Assembly (NCBI RefSeq): GCF_003664035.1
Contig: NZ_RCCK01000011.1
Span: 1,178,001 to 1,242,000 of the forward strand
From: Pedobacter alluvionis
GTDB taxonomy: Bacteria; Bacteroidota; Bacteroidia; Sphingobacteriales; Sphingobacteriaceae
DNA: 64,000 nt
Direction of reading: 5' to 3'
Made by a program: the position numbers and the translations under genes. Shown piece by piece: positions 18,838-26,710 of this stretch; position 1 is the stretch's first letter; every line of letters begins with the position of its first letter. Under the pieces are notes generated by a model, which was given only the letters and a program-made list of their open reading frames with translations, was not told the origin of the DNA and ran no database searches.

Positions 18838-19188
18838 TTATTTTCTTTTTAACACATATACAGGTCTACTGGTGTCTTTATCGATCTGATCGGTATAAGT
18901 ATTAAAAAGTTCATAGCCATATCCTTTCATTTTATTGAGGCAATCCATCTGGGAATTGAAAAGTAAATCGTTTCCATCATCACCTCTTAAGTTCAGTTCT
19001 TTATCCCTTTTAAATTTTTGTCCATAATCTATTCTGGCAATATATGTATTGCCGCCGTTGTAAATCGGCTTGAGCTCAATATATTCAACCTTGATGGCGC
19101 TTAAGTTAAAGCCATTTACATTTTGGGCTTTGGCACTCGACAGTCCAAAGCAAGCGACGGATGCCGCAGCAAGAATAATTTTTTTCAT
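18838..19188 (-). CDS. Small secreted protein of unknown function
   Basis: 116 residues from the ATG at 19188 with a clear signal peptide (MKKIILAAASVACFGLSSAKAQ). An alternative ATG 12 bases upstream adds MKHN. The mature part (VKVEYIELKPIY, YGQKFKRDKELNLRGDDGN, MKGYGYELFNTYTDQ) has no domain I recognise. The periplasmic location is inferred from the signal alone. It shares the hairpin at 18786-18834 with the DUF1501 gene. Confidence 0.7.
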   Translation of the reverse strand: MKKIILAAASVACFGLSSAKAQNVNGFNLSAIKVEYIELKPIYNGGNTYIARIDYGQKFKRDKELNLRGDDGNDLLFNSQMDCLNKMKGYGYELFNTYTDQIDKDTSRPVYVLKRK

Positions 19189-19294
19189 GTTGTGTTTCAT
19201 TTGTGTGTAATTCTAAATTACGAAGAAAACAAGCAGAAAGCATTAACGAGCTGTAACAAAATTCTCAGTATTAAATCTTAAACTAAAAAACACA

Positions 19295-19663
19295 ATGAAC
19301 TTTTTAGGCAATATCATCTGGATTATTTTTGGCGGCATCTTTATTTTTTTCGAATACATTATCGGAGGCTTAATCCTTTGCCTAACCATTGTAGGAATTC
19401 CTTTTGGCATTCAATGTTTTAAATTTGCCATCGTAGGCCTGGCTCCTTTTGGGGTTAAAATTACGGATACATCTTCGAACACAGGCTGCCTGTCTACCGT
19501 CATGAATTTGATCTGGATTTTATGCGGTGGTTTCTGGATAGCCTTAACCCACTTGTTTTTCGGAATTCTGCTTTGCATTACCATTGTTGGTATTCCATTC
19601 GGACGCCAGCATTTTAAGTTAATGAATTTAGCTTTTACACCGTTTGGCAAATCGATTTCCTGA
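19295..19663 (+). CDS. YccF-family (DUF307) inner-membrane protein
   Basis: 122 residues made of two similar halves: residues about 5-52 (IIWIIFGGIF ... CLTIVGIPFGIQCFK ... LAPFG) and 68-120 (LIWILCGGFW ... CITIVGIPFGRQHFK ... FTPFG). This internal duplication with VGIPFG is the YccF signature. Multi-pass membrane protein of unknown role. No operon partner. Confidence 0.88.
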   Translation: MNFLGNIIWIIFGGIFIFFEYIIGGLILCLTIVGIPFGIQCFKFAIVGLAPFGVKITDTSSNTGCLSTVMNLIWILCGGFWIALTHLFFGILLCITIVGIPFGRQHFKLMNLAFTPFGKSIS

Positions 19664-19727
19664 TGAATAAATCTATATTTTTCCGTCATTTACACGACTT
19701 ATTCGTCATATTACTCTTGTATTTTTT

Positions 19728-19962
19728 TGAAAAGCAGGGTTCTGTGTTTATCGGATCAGAAAGTCCTGCCATCCGCTTTACCTCTCTGAGTTCGGTGCTC
19801 GCTCCTGTCAGGTTTATTGAACTTTGGCCTGTTCCCATTGGCAAAAAATACTGTGCTTAGCCCCGATTGAATGGATGCCCACGATATTACATCGGGGCAG
19901 GAAGGAAAGCGGGACTACCGCGACCGAAGCGCACAACAATTGCGCTCCAAAAACTACTGGAT
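19728..19962 (+). repeat. Most complete copy of the larger dispersed element
   Basis: The region reads AAGCAGGGTTCTGTG ... AGAAAGTCCTGCCATCCGC ... CAGGTTTATTGAAC ... ACTGTGCTTAGCCCCGATTG ... AAAGCGGGACTACCGCG ... AACAATTGCGCTCCAAAAA. Sections are shared with 15178-15315 and 26519-26646, and the 'GCGCTCCAAA' end with 9618-9634. Short open frames across it are not genes. Confidence 0.6.
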
Positions 19963-20928
19963 AAGTCCTATGGATTTAGAATGTTCAATCGCTTCCTCAC
20001 TATTATTAAATAAACACGCACTCACCCCTTTATCTTCCACTTTTTTAAGCAATTGTCTGGTTTCTAATTCTTTTTCAGGACGTATATTACGGATATAAAC
20101 TGCTTCGATATTTTTAGGATATTTCTCCACTATTTTGGAATAAATCGTTGGATCCTGCTGCGAGTTATCACCAAAAAACACAAATTTCTGATTGGGAAAG
20201 GCATCTAAAATCCGCATTACCCTCAATAATTTACCCTCATGCCCTGTTTTACCTGTTCTAACTAAATCTTTCCATCGTTTTAAGGTATTTAAAAGGAAAG
20301 CACCATTTGGCAGTTTATTAAACCTGAAAGTCTCGACTAGATAATCATAGAGATTCCATTCGCTGCTGCTTACATAAAAAAAAGGATTGGGCTGATTTGC
20401 ATCGGTATGCGACAGGGCCAATTGCTGATAGTGATTGGCTGCATCCGGAAAGGTTTTACGGGTATGTGGATTTTTGATAAACAATTCTCTCAATCTTCTT
20501 CCAATAGTTGCCGAATGAGAAATCATTACGGTATCATCCACGTCAGAAATAAAAGCATATTGCGTAATATGTGGCACATATACCTTGCCTTCTCCAGCAC
20601 TTAAAACTGTTCTGTCTTTATCAACAGCTTCCACTTTTACAAAATGCCAGCCTGCAGGCACATCCTGCTCGGCTTTCCATTCGAACTTAAAAAAGCCATC
20701 TCCTTCGGTTTTATTGTAAACAATCTGATCAAAAAATTGCAAGCGCACCTCAACAAAAGCATAAGGTTTTAGGATAAAGAGCTTTAAAAGATGTACAATG
20801 TTAATAAACAAATTATTGCTATAAACCTGCTTTGTTTTCGCCTTGCGTTTAAAAACATGACCATAAACAACCAGGTTATGCGTGTGGCCATAGCCGTGAT
20901 ATACTTTAACACTAACAGATTTATTCAT
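19954..20928 (-). CDS. App1-like phosphatidate phosphatase (DUF2183)
   Basis: 324 residues from the ATG at 20928. The HAD-like motif FISDVDDTVM (DVDDT at 129-133) and the late FFGDNSQQDPTIY are the catalytic signatures of the App1/DUF2183 family, which dephosphorylates phosphatidate. The N-terminal 120 residues form a beta-rich domain (VYGHVFKR, FFDQIVYNKTEGDGFFKFEW). A GTG start at 20988 would touch the next gene's ATG, so I prefer 20928. It is divergent from a lipid kinase that makes related phospholipid, suggesting a common lipid role (inference). Confidence 0.87.
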   Translation of the reverse strand: MNKSVSVKVYHGYGHTHNLVVYGHVFKRKAKTKQVYSNNLFINIVHLLKLFILKPYAFVEVRLQFFDQIVYNKTEGDGFFKFEWKAEQDVPAGWHFVKVEAVDKDRTVLSAGEGKVYVPHITQYAFISDVDDTVMISHSATIGRRLRELFIKNPHTRKTFPDAANHYQQLALSHTDANQPNPFFYVSSSEWNLYDYLVETFRFNKLPNGAFLLNTLKRWKDLVRTGKTGHEGKLLRVMRILDAFPNQKFVFFGDNSQQDPTIYSKIVEKYPKNIEAVYIRNIRPEKELETRQLLKKVEDKGVSACLFNNSEEAIEHSKSIGLIQ

Positions 20929-20988
20929 CTGTATTAAAACAGAGTTTACCAAAAGTTGTTTGTTGATGTATAAACCATTAGGTAGCAC

Positions 20989-21861
20989 ATGAAATTATTA
21001 TTCATCATCAACCCGGGCTCAGGCAGTCATGATCTTAACTTGAAGGAAGTAATTTCTACCTATTTCGAAGCAAAAAATACAGAAATCGATCTTTTTGAAC
21101 TGCCAAAAGACTGCTCTTTAGAAAAGATAAAGGAACGGATTAAAAGTTCAAAAGCAGATCGTGTGGTAGCAGTTGGTGGCGACGGCACCTTAAAACTGGT
21201 AGCTGAATGTATGTTGCATACCGAAACGCCCATTGGTATTATCCCTGCCGGTTCAGCTAATGGAATGGCGAAAGAATTAGGTATACCAACTGATATTGAA
21301 CTGGCTTTAGCCATTTTAGATGAAGGCCGTTTGCAAAAAATCCATGTGGTTAAACTTAACGATGAAATCTGCATTCATTTATCCGATTTAGGTTTTAATG
21401 CCTACCTGGTGAAGAAATTTGATACCCTGCCCCAGCGCGGTATGTGGGGTTATGCAAAAGCCACCTGGCATGCCTTATGGAACCACAGCAGAATGGAAGT
21501 GCAGCTGAAACTTAAAAACGAAACCATTACCTCTAAAGCAGCCATGGTGGCCATTGCCAACGCAACTATGTATGGCTCTGGATTAAAGATAAACCCAGAC
21601 GGAAAATTAGACGACGAACTTTTCGAAGTGGTTTTGGTAAAAGATTACTCCTATCTTGAAATCTTAAAAATTTGGATCACCAAATTACCTTTCAACCCTA
21701 AAAAAATAGAAGTATTTCAAACTGCTGAAGTAAAGATTTCTTCGAAACACAAAGCACACTTCCAGGTTGATGGAGAATACATTGGCAGGGTAAATACTGT
21801 TGAAGCAAAAATTCTCCCGGCAGCCATAACAGTGGTTTTACAAAAGGCTTCAGAAGGATGA
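20989..21861 (+). CDS. Diacylglycerol/lipid kinase (DagK/YegS family)
   Basis: 290 residues with the DAGK catalytic domain: LLFIINPGSGSHD at the N-terminus, the nucleotide loop VGGDGTLKLVAE (GGDGT 63-67), IGIIPAGSANGMAKELGIP, and the C-terminal HFQVDGEYIG. It phosphorylates a lipid diacylglycerol or sphingoid base at the membrane. It is back-to-back with the App1 phosphatase gene, with 60 bases between the chosen starts. Its 3' end overlaps the convergent membrane gene by 12 bases. Confidence 0.92.
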   Translation: MKLLFIINPGSGSHDLNLKEVISTYFEAKNTEIDLFELPKDCSLEKIKERIKSSKADRVVAVGGDGTLKLVAECMLHTETPIGIIPAGSANGMAKELGIPTDIELALAILDEGRLQKIHVVKLNDEICIHLSDLGFNAYLVKKFDTLPQRGMWGYAKATWHALWNHSRMEVQLKLKNETITSKAAMVAIANATMYGSGLKINPDGKLDDELFEVVLVKDYSYLEILKIWITKLPFNPKKIEVFQTAEVKISSKHKAHFQVDGEYIGRVNTVEAKILPAAITVVLQKASEG

Positions 21862-22239
21862 GCGATGAATTTTAATGGTAAAATATAATCTGAAAAATTC
21901 GGCAATGAAACAGATCCGAAATAAAATATCAAACCACCTTTCGCCAAGGTTTAACACTTCCGGTAAATAAGTAATAAAGCCAATAGAAAATATCCATACC
22001 ACTAAACGGAATGGAAACTGAATATAATAGGTAATAAAACCGAATTTCTTAAATAAGATTAAACCTGCTACCGATACAAAAAGCGATACAAACAAAGGCA
22101 ACAGTAAAATAACTTTGGCCTGCGAAAGAATCTGATCAGGGATTTCGTTCAGATGTGTTAAAATCTGCCAAAACTGTTTAGCAAGCAACAGGATACTGAT
22201 CATATCCAATAAGGCAAAAAATCTGCTGGCGTTTTTCAT
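21850..22239 (-). CDS. Small integral membrane protein, unknown
   Basis: 129 residues with about four hydrophobic helices (FALLDMISILLLAKQFW, VILLLPLFVSLFVSVAGLILF, YYIQFPFRLVVWIFSIGFITYL, FRICFIAEFFRLYF). I recognise no family. The start codon directly follows the stop of the TonB-domain gene, so the two are probably cotranscribed. The last 12 bases overlap the 3' end of the lipid kinase gene on the other strand. Confidence 0.65.
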   Translation of the reverse strand: MKNASRFFALLDMISILLLAKQFWQILTHLNEIPDQILSQAKVILLLPLFVSLFVSVAGLILFKKFGFITYYIQFPFRLVVWIFSIGFITYLPEVLNLGERWFDILFRICFIAEFFRLYFTIKIHRSSF

Positions 22240-22893
22240 TTACTTACAATACTTTGCTAAATAATCATCAGCCATTTTACTCCCTATATATTTAACAAAT
22301 AAAAAATCCTCACAGGCGCCTTGATTGTCGCCTTGTTTGATTTTCTTTAGCGCCATTTTAATCCGGTCGCTCAGATACTCATCATCAATGCCCAACTGGT
22401 TTTTAACGGCAATTATCTGGGCTTCCTGCCCAGGTTTTGCCTGATCGATATTTTTATAGAAATTAATTACGGAATTGGTTAAACCTTCTTCAGCCAAATA
22501 AGTACGGATTGCTTCCTGAATGGCTTCGCTGGATTTTCCTTCACAATTATAGCCCGATAGTACAAAATTTACGGGTGCTATAATCGAAACCGTAGTATCG
22601 TAACCCACCGGAACCTGCCATTTACCACTACTTAAACGCACTAACCGCAATGCTTCCTCATCTAGGTCAGACAGTATTCCTTTGCTCACTTTTGAGAAAT
22701 AGACCTTGCCTTGTGCATTAAGCTTAAAACTCACGTTTACCGTCCCCTGAATACAATTATCTTTAGAAAACTGGGGATAAATGGTGTTTTCTCTTAAAAA
22801 GTTTGTAAAACCACTTTTACCAGATTTGAACTGAACCTGGCCAATGGCCCATGAACAGCTGAAAAGTAAACAAATGGTGAACAGGTGTTTCAT
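22240..22893 (-). CDS. Secreted TonB C-terminal-domain protein
   Basis: 217 residues with a signal peptide (MKHLFTICLLFSCSWAIGQ). Residues about 25-108 form a TonB-C-like domain (FLRENTIYPQFSKDNCIQGTVNVSF, SKGILSDLDEEALRLVR). There is no transmembrane anchor plus proline linker, so it is unlikely to be a genuine energy transducer. The C-terminal 100 residues (FYKNIDQAKPGQE, DNQGACEDFLFVKYIG) are alpha-helical with a TPR-like end. First of two touching genes. Role unknown. Confidence 0.75.
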   Translation of the reverse strand: MKHLFTICLLFSCSWAIGQVQFKSGKSGFTNFLRENTIYPQFSKDNCIQGTVNVSFKLNAQGKVYFSKVSKGILSDLDEEALRLVRLSSGKWQVPVGYDTTVSIIAPVNFVLSGYNCEGKSSEAIQEAIRTYLAEEGLTNSVINFYKNIDQAKPGQEAQIIAVKNQLGIDDEYLSDRIKMALKKIKQGDNQGACEDFLFVKYIGSKMADDYLAKYCK

Positions 22894-22907
22894 TGTACTA
22901 ATTTACG

Positions 22908-23044
22908 GTTTTAACCGCAGAGAACGCAAAGTTTTTCGCAGAGAGAAGAGGAGTTGTTTGCCACGGAAGCACAGAAAACACGGAAAAATCATCGATAACT
23001 TTATTACAGAGACGTCATCTCGACTGCAGCATAGCGCAATGACG
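22908..23044. repeat. Cluster of short dispersed repeats
   Basis: Three motifs in a row: ACCGCAGAGAACGCAAAG, then GCCACGGAAGCACAGAAAAC, then CGTCATCTCGACTGCAGC...GCAATGACG (23013-23044), a palindromic half-site pair. Related pieces occur at 9037-9060, 29999-30035 and 30353-30438. No gene. Confidence 0.6.
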
Positions 23045-23074
23045 ATTACATTAAAATATTTCTGCGGTTAAAAA

Positions 23075-23761
23075 CTAAGAAAAAGTAACCTTCAAAATTA
23101 AATCCGGATCAGGGCAATTGGCTAAATACTTTTCCCTTTCGCTAAACTTACAAACGCCCGGATAATCGCCTTTTAATCCTTCCATATTTTCGATTAATTG
23201 AAAATGAAGGTGTGGTGGCCAGTAACCGTTCTCTTCTTTTGAGCCTAAGGTTGCGATTTTGGCTCCTGCAGGGATAAATTTACCCTGCTCCAGCCCATTT
23301 AACGAATCCAGGCTTAAATGCCCGTATAATGCATTAAATTTAAAACCATCTATTTCATAAGCTAAAATAATGGTTGTACCATAATCACCAAAGTTGTTGT
23401 TATTGGCAAAGCTCTGAACGTTGGCATCATAAAAATTATAGACAGGTGTTCCAACCGGAGCCCAAATATCTACACCTAAATGTAACCTGCGGGGTTCCTC
23501 TTCAGTATCAAAATGTGTGCTTCGCGAGTAAATAGTGCGGTGTTCGTTGTATCCGCCAATTCCGTAACGCGCATTGTTTTTAGCCAGCTTTTCATTTACC
23601 CAATCAGAAAACAGATCGGTATCATCTAAAATTCTGTCTGTTAATTCCGTATTGGCCGCTGTAAAATCCAAAGGCAGAAACTGGTCGTGTTTTACATCAA
23701 AATCAACAACTTTTTGGATCAATGCAGCATTTGATTGAATAACCTGCTCGAAAGTTTGCAT
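23075..23761 (-). CDS. M23 (LytM-like) metallopeptidase without signal peptide
   Basis: 228 residues. The C-terminal peptidase domain has the zinc ligands His94 and Asp98 (HLGVDIW) and the HLHF motif (His184, His186), with YGHLS around His148. M23 enzymes cut peptidoglycan cross-bridges. The N-terminal 60 residues are helical and carry no signal sequence or membrane helix, unusual for a wall hydrolase. It lies 6 bases after the hemolysin III gene, third in the rbfA operon. Confidence 0.86.
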   Translation of the reverse strand: MQTFEQVIQSNAALIQKVVDFDVKHDQFLPLDFTAANTELTDRILDDTDLFSDWVNEKLAKNNARYGIGGYNEHRTIYSRSTHFDTEEEPRRLHLGVDIWAPVGTPVYNFYDANVQSFANNNNFGDYGTTIILAYEIDGFKFNALYGHLSLDSLNGLEQGKFIPAGAKIATLGSKEENGYWPPHLHFQLIENMEGLKGDYPGVCKFSEREKYLANCPDPDLILKVTFS

Positions 23762-23767
23762 CTGAAA

Positions 23768-24397
23768 TTATTTAAAGATATATACGAAGTTATAAATGTA
23801 GTGCGATAAAGCTCCGCCGATTACAAACAGGTGCCATAATTCATGACTGTGCATCCATCTTGACAGTTGTTTATCCTTCGCATAATAATAAGTTCCGCCA
23901 ATATAAAAAATGCCTCCAAGCAATAACCAGAAAATTGCACCGATGGGCAAAGTCCCAAGCATTTTCTGTAGCAAAGGCACAATTAAACAACCCATTAAGA
24001 TATAAATGGATAACGATATGGCTGTACTTTTTAATCGGTTGAAGATTTTGAGCAGACAGCCCACAATGGCAATAATCCATACAATAGCGAACAAACTCCA
24101 CCGCAGCCAGCCATCAAAAACCAGTAAAGCAGTTGGCGTATAAGAACCTGCTATCATCAGGTAGATGCAGCAATGATCGAATTTTTGCCAAAAGCGCACA
24201 CCATAATCGCTAGCCGGATAACCATGGTACATGGCGCTTACACCAAAAAGGATAAAGGTGCCGATGCTATAAATCCAGGCAGCGGTATATTCAACAGGCG
24301 TATTGCATTTCTGAAGCAACATATAGCCAGCCGGAATTGCAATTAATGCCGGTATAAAATGAGTGAAGAAATTAACGGGTTCCCTTAGCTTCCTCAC
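23768..24397 (-). CDS. Hemolysin III / PAQR-family membrane protein
   Basis: 209 residues, seven helices. PAQR/HlyIII signatures are present: EPVNFFTHFIPAL at the start, SAMYHGYP, FDHCCIYLMIAGSYTP and HSHELWHLFVIGGALSHY, giving the histidines and aspartate of the metal site. Bacterial members are loosely linked to membrane fluidity or receptor-like hydrolase activity; haemolysis is not established for most. It is between rbfA and the M23 gene with 6-base gaps. Confidence 0.92.
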   Translation of the reverse strand: MRKLREPVNFFTHFIPALIAIPAGYMLLQKCNTPVEYTAAWIYSIGTFILFGVSAMYHGYPASDYGVRFWQKFDHCCIYLMIAGSYTPTALLVFDGWLRWSLFAIVWIIAIVGCLLKIFNRLKSTAISLSIYILMGCLIVPLLQKMLGTLPIGAIFWLLLGGIFYIGGTYYYAKDKQLSRWMHSHELWHLFVIGGALSHYIYNFVYIFK

Positions 24398-24403
24398 AAA
24401 AAA

Positions 24404-24781
24404 TTATTCGCTGTCTTCGTCTTTTTGTCTGGGCTCTTTGGCAATTTTATCAAAAAGATGATCCATACGCTCAACATACTCGTTGGTATCATCCACAAAG
24501 AAAGTAAGTTCTGGTACCACCCTTACCTGGTGACGGATTCTGCTTCCCAATTTATATCTGATCTCTCCGGCATGCGAATTAACCGTATTGATTGAAAGTG
24601 TGGTATTATTGGTATTAAAAAAACTCAGGTAAACTTTGGCTACGGCCAGATCGGGCGAAACCCTTACGCGGGTAATGGTTACCAATGTATTAGGCAAAAA
24701 TGCAGCACCTTCACGCTGAAAAACCTGTGCCAACTCCTCTTGTAATACTCCTGCAAATTTCTGCTGACGTTTACTTTCCAT
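24404..24781 (-). CDS. rbfA: 30S ribosome-binding factor A
   Basis: Cold-shock ribosome maturation factor that binds near the 5' helix of 16S rRNA in 30S precursors. 125 residues from the ATG at 24781 (MESKRQQKFAGVLQEEL), the family start; an upstream start adds eight stray residues. The KH-like core is seen in LVTITRVRVSPDLAVAKVYLSFF and RIRHQVRVVPELTFFVDDTNEY. The tail is acidic. First gene of a three-gene operon. Confidence 0.95.
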   Translation of the reverse strand: MESKRQQKFAGVLQEELAQVFQREGAAFLPNTLVTITRVRVSPDLAVAKVYLSFFNTNNTTLSINTVNSHAGEIRYKLGSRIRHQVRVVPELTFFVDDTNEYVERMDHLFDKIAKEPRQKDEDSE

Positions 24782-24789
24782 AATGTTAT

Positions 24790-24894
24790 AATTATCAATT
24801 ACCAATAATCAATTATCAGACCATACAAGGTAGATAATATTAAATTGATAAGGTTTTAAAATTATCAATAGCCAATAATCAATTATCAGACCAT
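24790..24894. repeat. 35-bp direct repeat, 70 bp apart
   Basis: 24790-24824 and 24860-24894 share CCAATAATCAATTATCAGAC and flanking bases, with about two differences. AT-rich, no coding. Confidence 0.75.
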
Positions 24895-24993
24895 CACTAG
24901 TCTGCTGATATTAAATGGTATCAATAATAAATATTCTAAAAATGTAAAACTTTTGAACCCACAACCCGAGTTCGGTTAATATTATTCTAGGGC

Positions 24994-25066
24994 GATCGTC
25001 CTGCTGAATTCATTTCAGCATCTCAACTGCAAATAGACCCTGAAATAAATTCAGGGTGACGATTCT
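24994..25066. repeat. Nested REP-like hairpins
   Basis: TGCTGAATTCATTTCAGCA (25002-25020) and ACCCTGAA-ATAAA-TTCAGGGT (25037-25057) are two perfect hairpins. They are enclosed by ATCGTC (24995-25000) and GACGAT (25058-25063). Confidence 0.8.
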
Positions 25067-25154
25067 AAGTTAGAAATATCTAAATATTATCAAACTGAGG
25101 CTTATGTTTAAAAGCTGTAAGACTTATTTCCGCAATATATCGACGGAATTTAAT

Positions 25155-26345
25155 CTAATATAATAAATTGCTATCATACGGATACCTTGCCACATGCGCA
25201 GCTTTAACCTTATCGTACAATAATGTTTTAAACTCTTCCAGGTTTTCTTTTTCTGTAGCCGATATAAACAAAACCGGCACTTTATCATGGCTCATCCAGC
25301 TTTTTTTGAAGTCTTCTAAAGTAAGCTTACCATCATCCTCTTCATCATCAATCTCTGGCGAAACATAAGCGTCAATTTTATTGAAAACTAAAATCATGTC
25401 TTTATCAATTGCGCCGATATCTTTTAAGGTTTCGTTAACCGTATTGATCTGATCTTCGAAGTTTGGATGCGATACATCAACCACATGAATCAGCAAATCA
25501 GCTTCGCGCACTTCATCTAACGTAGATTTAAAACATTCTACCAAATGGTGAGGCAGCTTGCGGATAAACCCAACGGTATCAGAAAGTAAAAAAGGCAAAT
25601 TCTCGATTACCACCTTACGAACAGTCGTATCTAAAGTGGCAAACAGTTTATTTTCTGCAAATACTTCCGATTTCGACAACATATTCATGATGGTAGATTT
25701 ACCCACGTTGGTATAACCTACTAAAGCTACCCGAATTAACTGACCACGGTTTTTGCGCTGTGTTTCGTTTTGCCGGTCTATATTTCTTAAACGCTCTTTT
25801 AACAAAGAGATTTTATTTAAAATAATCCTTCTGTCACTTTCTATCTGGGTTTCACCCGGACCACGCATCCCGATACCACCTTTCTGGCGTTCCAGGTGGG
25901 TCCACATACCCGTTAACCGCGGCAGAACATATTGTAATTGTGCCAGTTCTACCTGTGTTTTTGCCTGTGCAGTTTGGGCCCTGTTGGCAAAAATATCAAG
26001 AATTAAATTACTTCTATCCAAAACCTTAACCCCAAGCTCACGATCGATATTACGCAGTTGCGACGGCGATAATTCGTCATCAAAAACTACTACATCAATT
26101 TCTTCTGATTTTACGTACGCTTTAATTTCTTCCAGCTTACCTGTACCCACAAATGTGGCACGCTCCGGCTTAAGCATTTTTTGCGTAAAAACCTTCTCCA
26201 CTTTCCCACCAGCTGTATCTACCAAAAAGGCCAGCTCATCTAAATATTCTTTCGTTTGGGCTTCTTTTTCGCCAGGTGTAACCACTCCAACTAAAATTGC
26301 CCGTTCCTGCACTACGGCAGTATCATATGTTTTTTGTTTTCCCAT
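25155..26345 (-). CDS. hflX: Ribosome-dissociating GTPase HflX
   Basis: GTPase that splits stalled ribosomes under stress. 396 residues from the ATG at 26345 (MGKQKTYDTAVVQERAIL). It has the HflX N-domain with the GTGKLEE loop, a coiled coil (LQYVLPRLTGMWTHLERQKGGIGMRGPGETQIE, the glycine-rich family signature), then G1 GYTNVGKS, G3 DTVGF and G4 NKID. An upstream start at 26375 adds ten residues lying 5' of a candidate -7 box, so the shorter form is favoured. An acidic insert (DDEEDDGK) precedes the last part of the G domain. Confidence 0.96.
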   Translation of the reverse strand: MGKQKTYDTAVVQERAILVGVVTPGEKEAQTKEYLDELAFLVDTAGGKVEKVFTQKMLKPERATFVGTGKLEEIKAYVKSEEIDVVVFDDELSPSQLRNIDRELGVKVLDRSNLILDIFANRAQTAQAKTQVELAQLQYVLPRLTGMWTHLERQKGGIGMRGPGETQIESDRRIILNKISLLKERLRNIDRQNETQRKNRGQLIRVALVGYTNVGKSTIMNMLSKSEVFAENKLFATLDTTVRKVVIENLPFLLSDTVGFIRKLPHHLVECFKSTLDEVREADLLIHVVDVSHPNFEDQINTVNETLKDIGAIDKDMILVFNKIDAYVSPEIDDEEDDGKLTLEDFKKSWMSHDKVPVLFISATEKENLEEFKTLLYDKVKAAHVARYPYDSNLLY

Positions 26346-26354
26346 GTAATTAGA

Positions 26355-26362
26355 CAAATATA
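26355..26362 (-). promoter_or_regulatory. TATATTTG element, candidate promoter of hflX
   Basis: A match to TAnnTTTG on the minus strand ending 10 bases from the hflX ATG. No clear -33 TTTG at the right spacing. It implies a very short leader. Confidence 0.3.
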
Positions 26363-26518
26363 CGAAATTTGCCAATGTGTAAATCCATTAACAAACCATG
26401 TTGATGCAATAAAAGTTTTTAATTCAATTTGGAGAAAAGAGATTGTTATCGCTTCCATGGCAACACGGCCAATTCAACACACAGATGCATTAAGGTCATT
26501 AAGGCGGTCTAAAATATT

Positions 26519-26646
26519 ATTCTTAGGAAAACAGGGATCTGTGCATTTCGGTTACAAAAGCCCTGCTATCGCTTCAAATCCTCGCTCGTACCTCGCTGTG
26601 GGTTTTCCGCTTTATCAGGTTTATTTAACAAAAGACTGAAGTGCTT
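26519..26646 (+). repeat. Copy of the larger dispersed element
   Basis: AAACAGGGATCTGTGCATTT ... AAAAGCCCTGCTATCGCTT ... TTTCCGCTTTATCAGGTTT ... GTGCTTAG matches the copy at 19728-19860 block by block with moderate divergence. An open frame across it (26334-26639) is not a gene. Confidence 0.6.
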
Positions 26647-26669
26647 AGTTTAGAGGCAAAGTGCAATAT

Positions 26670-26702
26670 AAACCTCGCAGCTTTCCAAAACCTGCGAGGT
26701 TT
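26670..26702 (-). terminator. Hairpin terminator downstream of trpC
   Basis: A perfect 11-bp stem, AAACCTCGCAG / CTGCGAGGTTT, lies 8 bases past the trpC stop. The T-run on the minus strand is short (TTTATATT). Confidence 0.65.
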
Positions 26703-26710
26703 AACGAGAA

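Larger units (their letters stand above)
24782..25154. other. Repeat-filled gap between rbfA and hflX
   Basis: No gene. It contains a 35-bp direct repeat pair (24790-24894) and a nested REP-like pair of hairpins (24994-25066). No TAnnTTTG promoter is seen for the rbfA operon. Confidence 0.55.
26346..26669. other. Gap between hflX and trpC, repeat remnants
   Basis: No gene. Positions 26519-26646 carry a copy of the larger dispersed element (see that entry). Before it, 26456-26490 resembles the CACGG/CACAGA motif. The remaining bases are AT-rich. Confidence 0.5.

Noticed and set aside
19663..20098. Open frames of 65 and 75 codons downstream of yccF
   Set aside because: The first lies in the dispersed element; the second overlaps the 3' part of the App1 gene on the other strand. 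Neither resembles a protein.
20929..20988. GTG start extending the App1 protein by 20 residues
   Set aside because: It would touch the divergent gene's ATG, leaving no room for promoters, and the added residues are not part of the domain.
22240..22893. True TonB energy transducer
   Set aside because: A cleavable signal replaces the N-terminal anchor, there is no proline-rich linker, and no ExbB/ExbD genes are adjacent.
26334..26639. 101-codon open frame on the plus strand
   Set aside because: It covers the dispersed element and the start of hflX in antisense; it is explained by the repeat.
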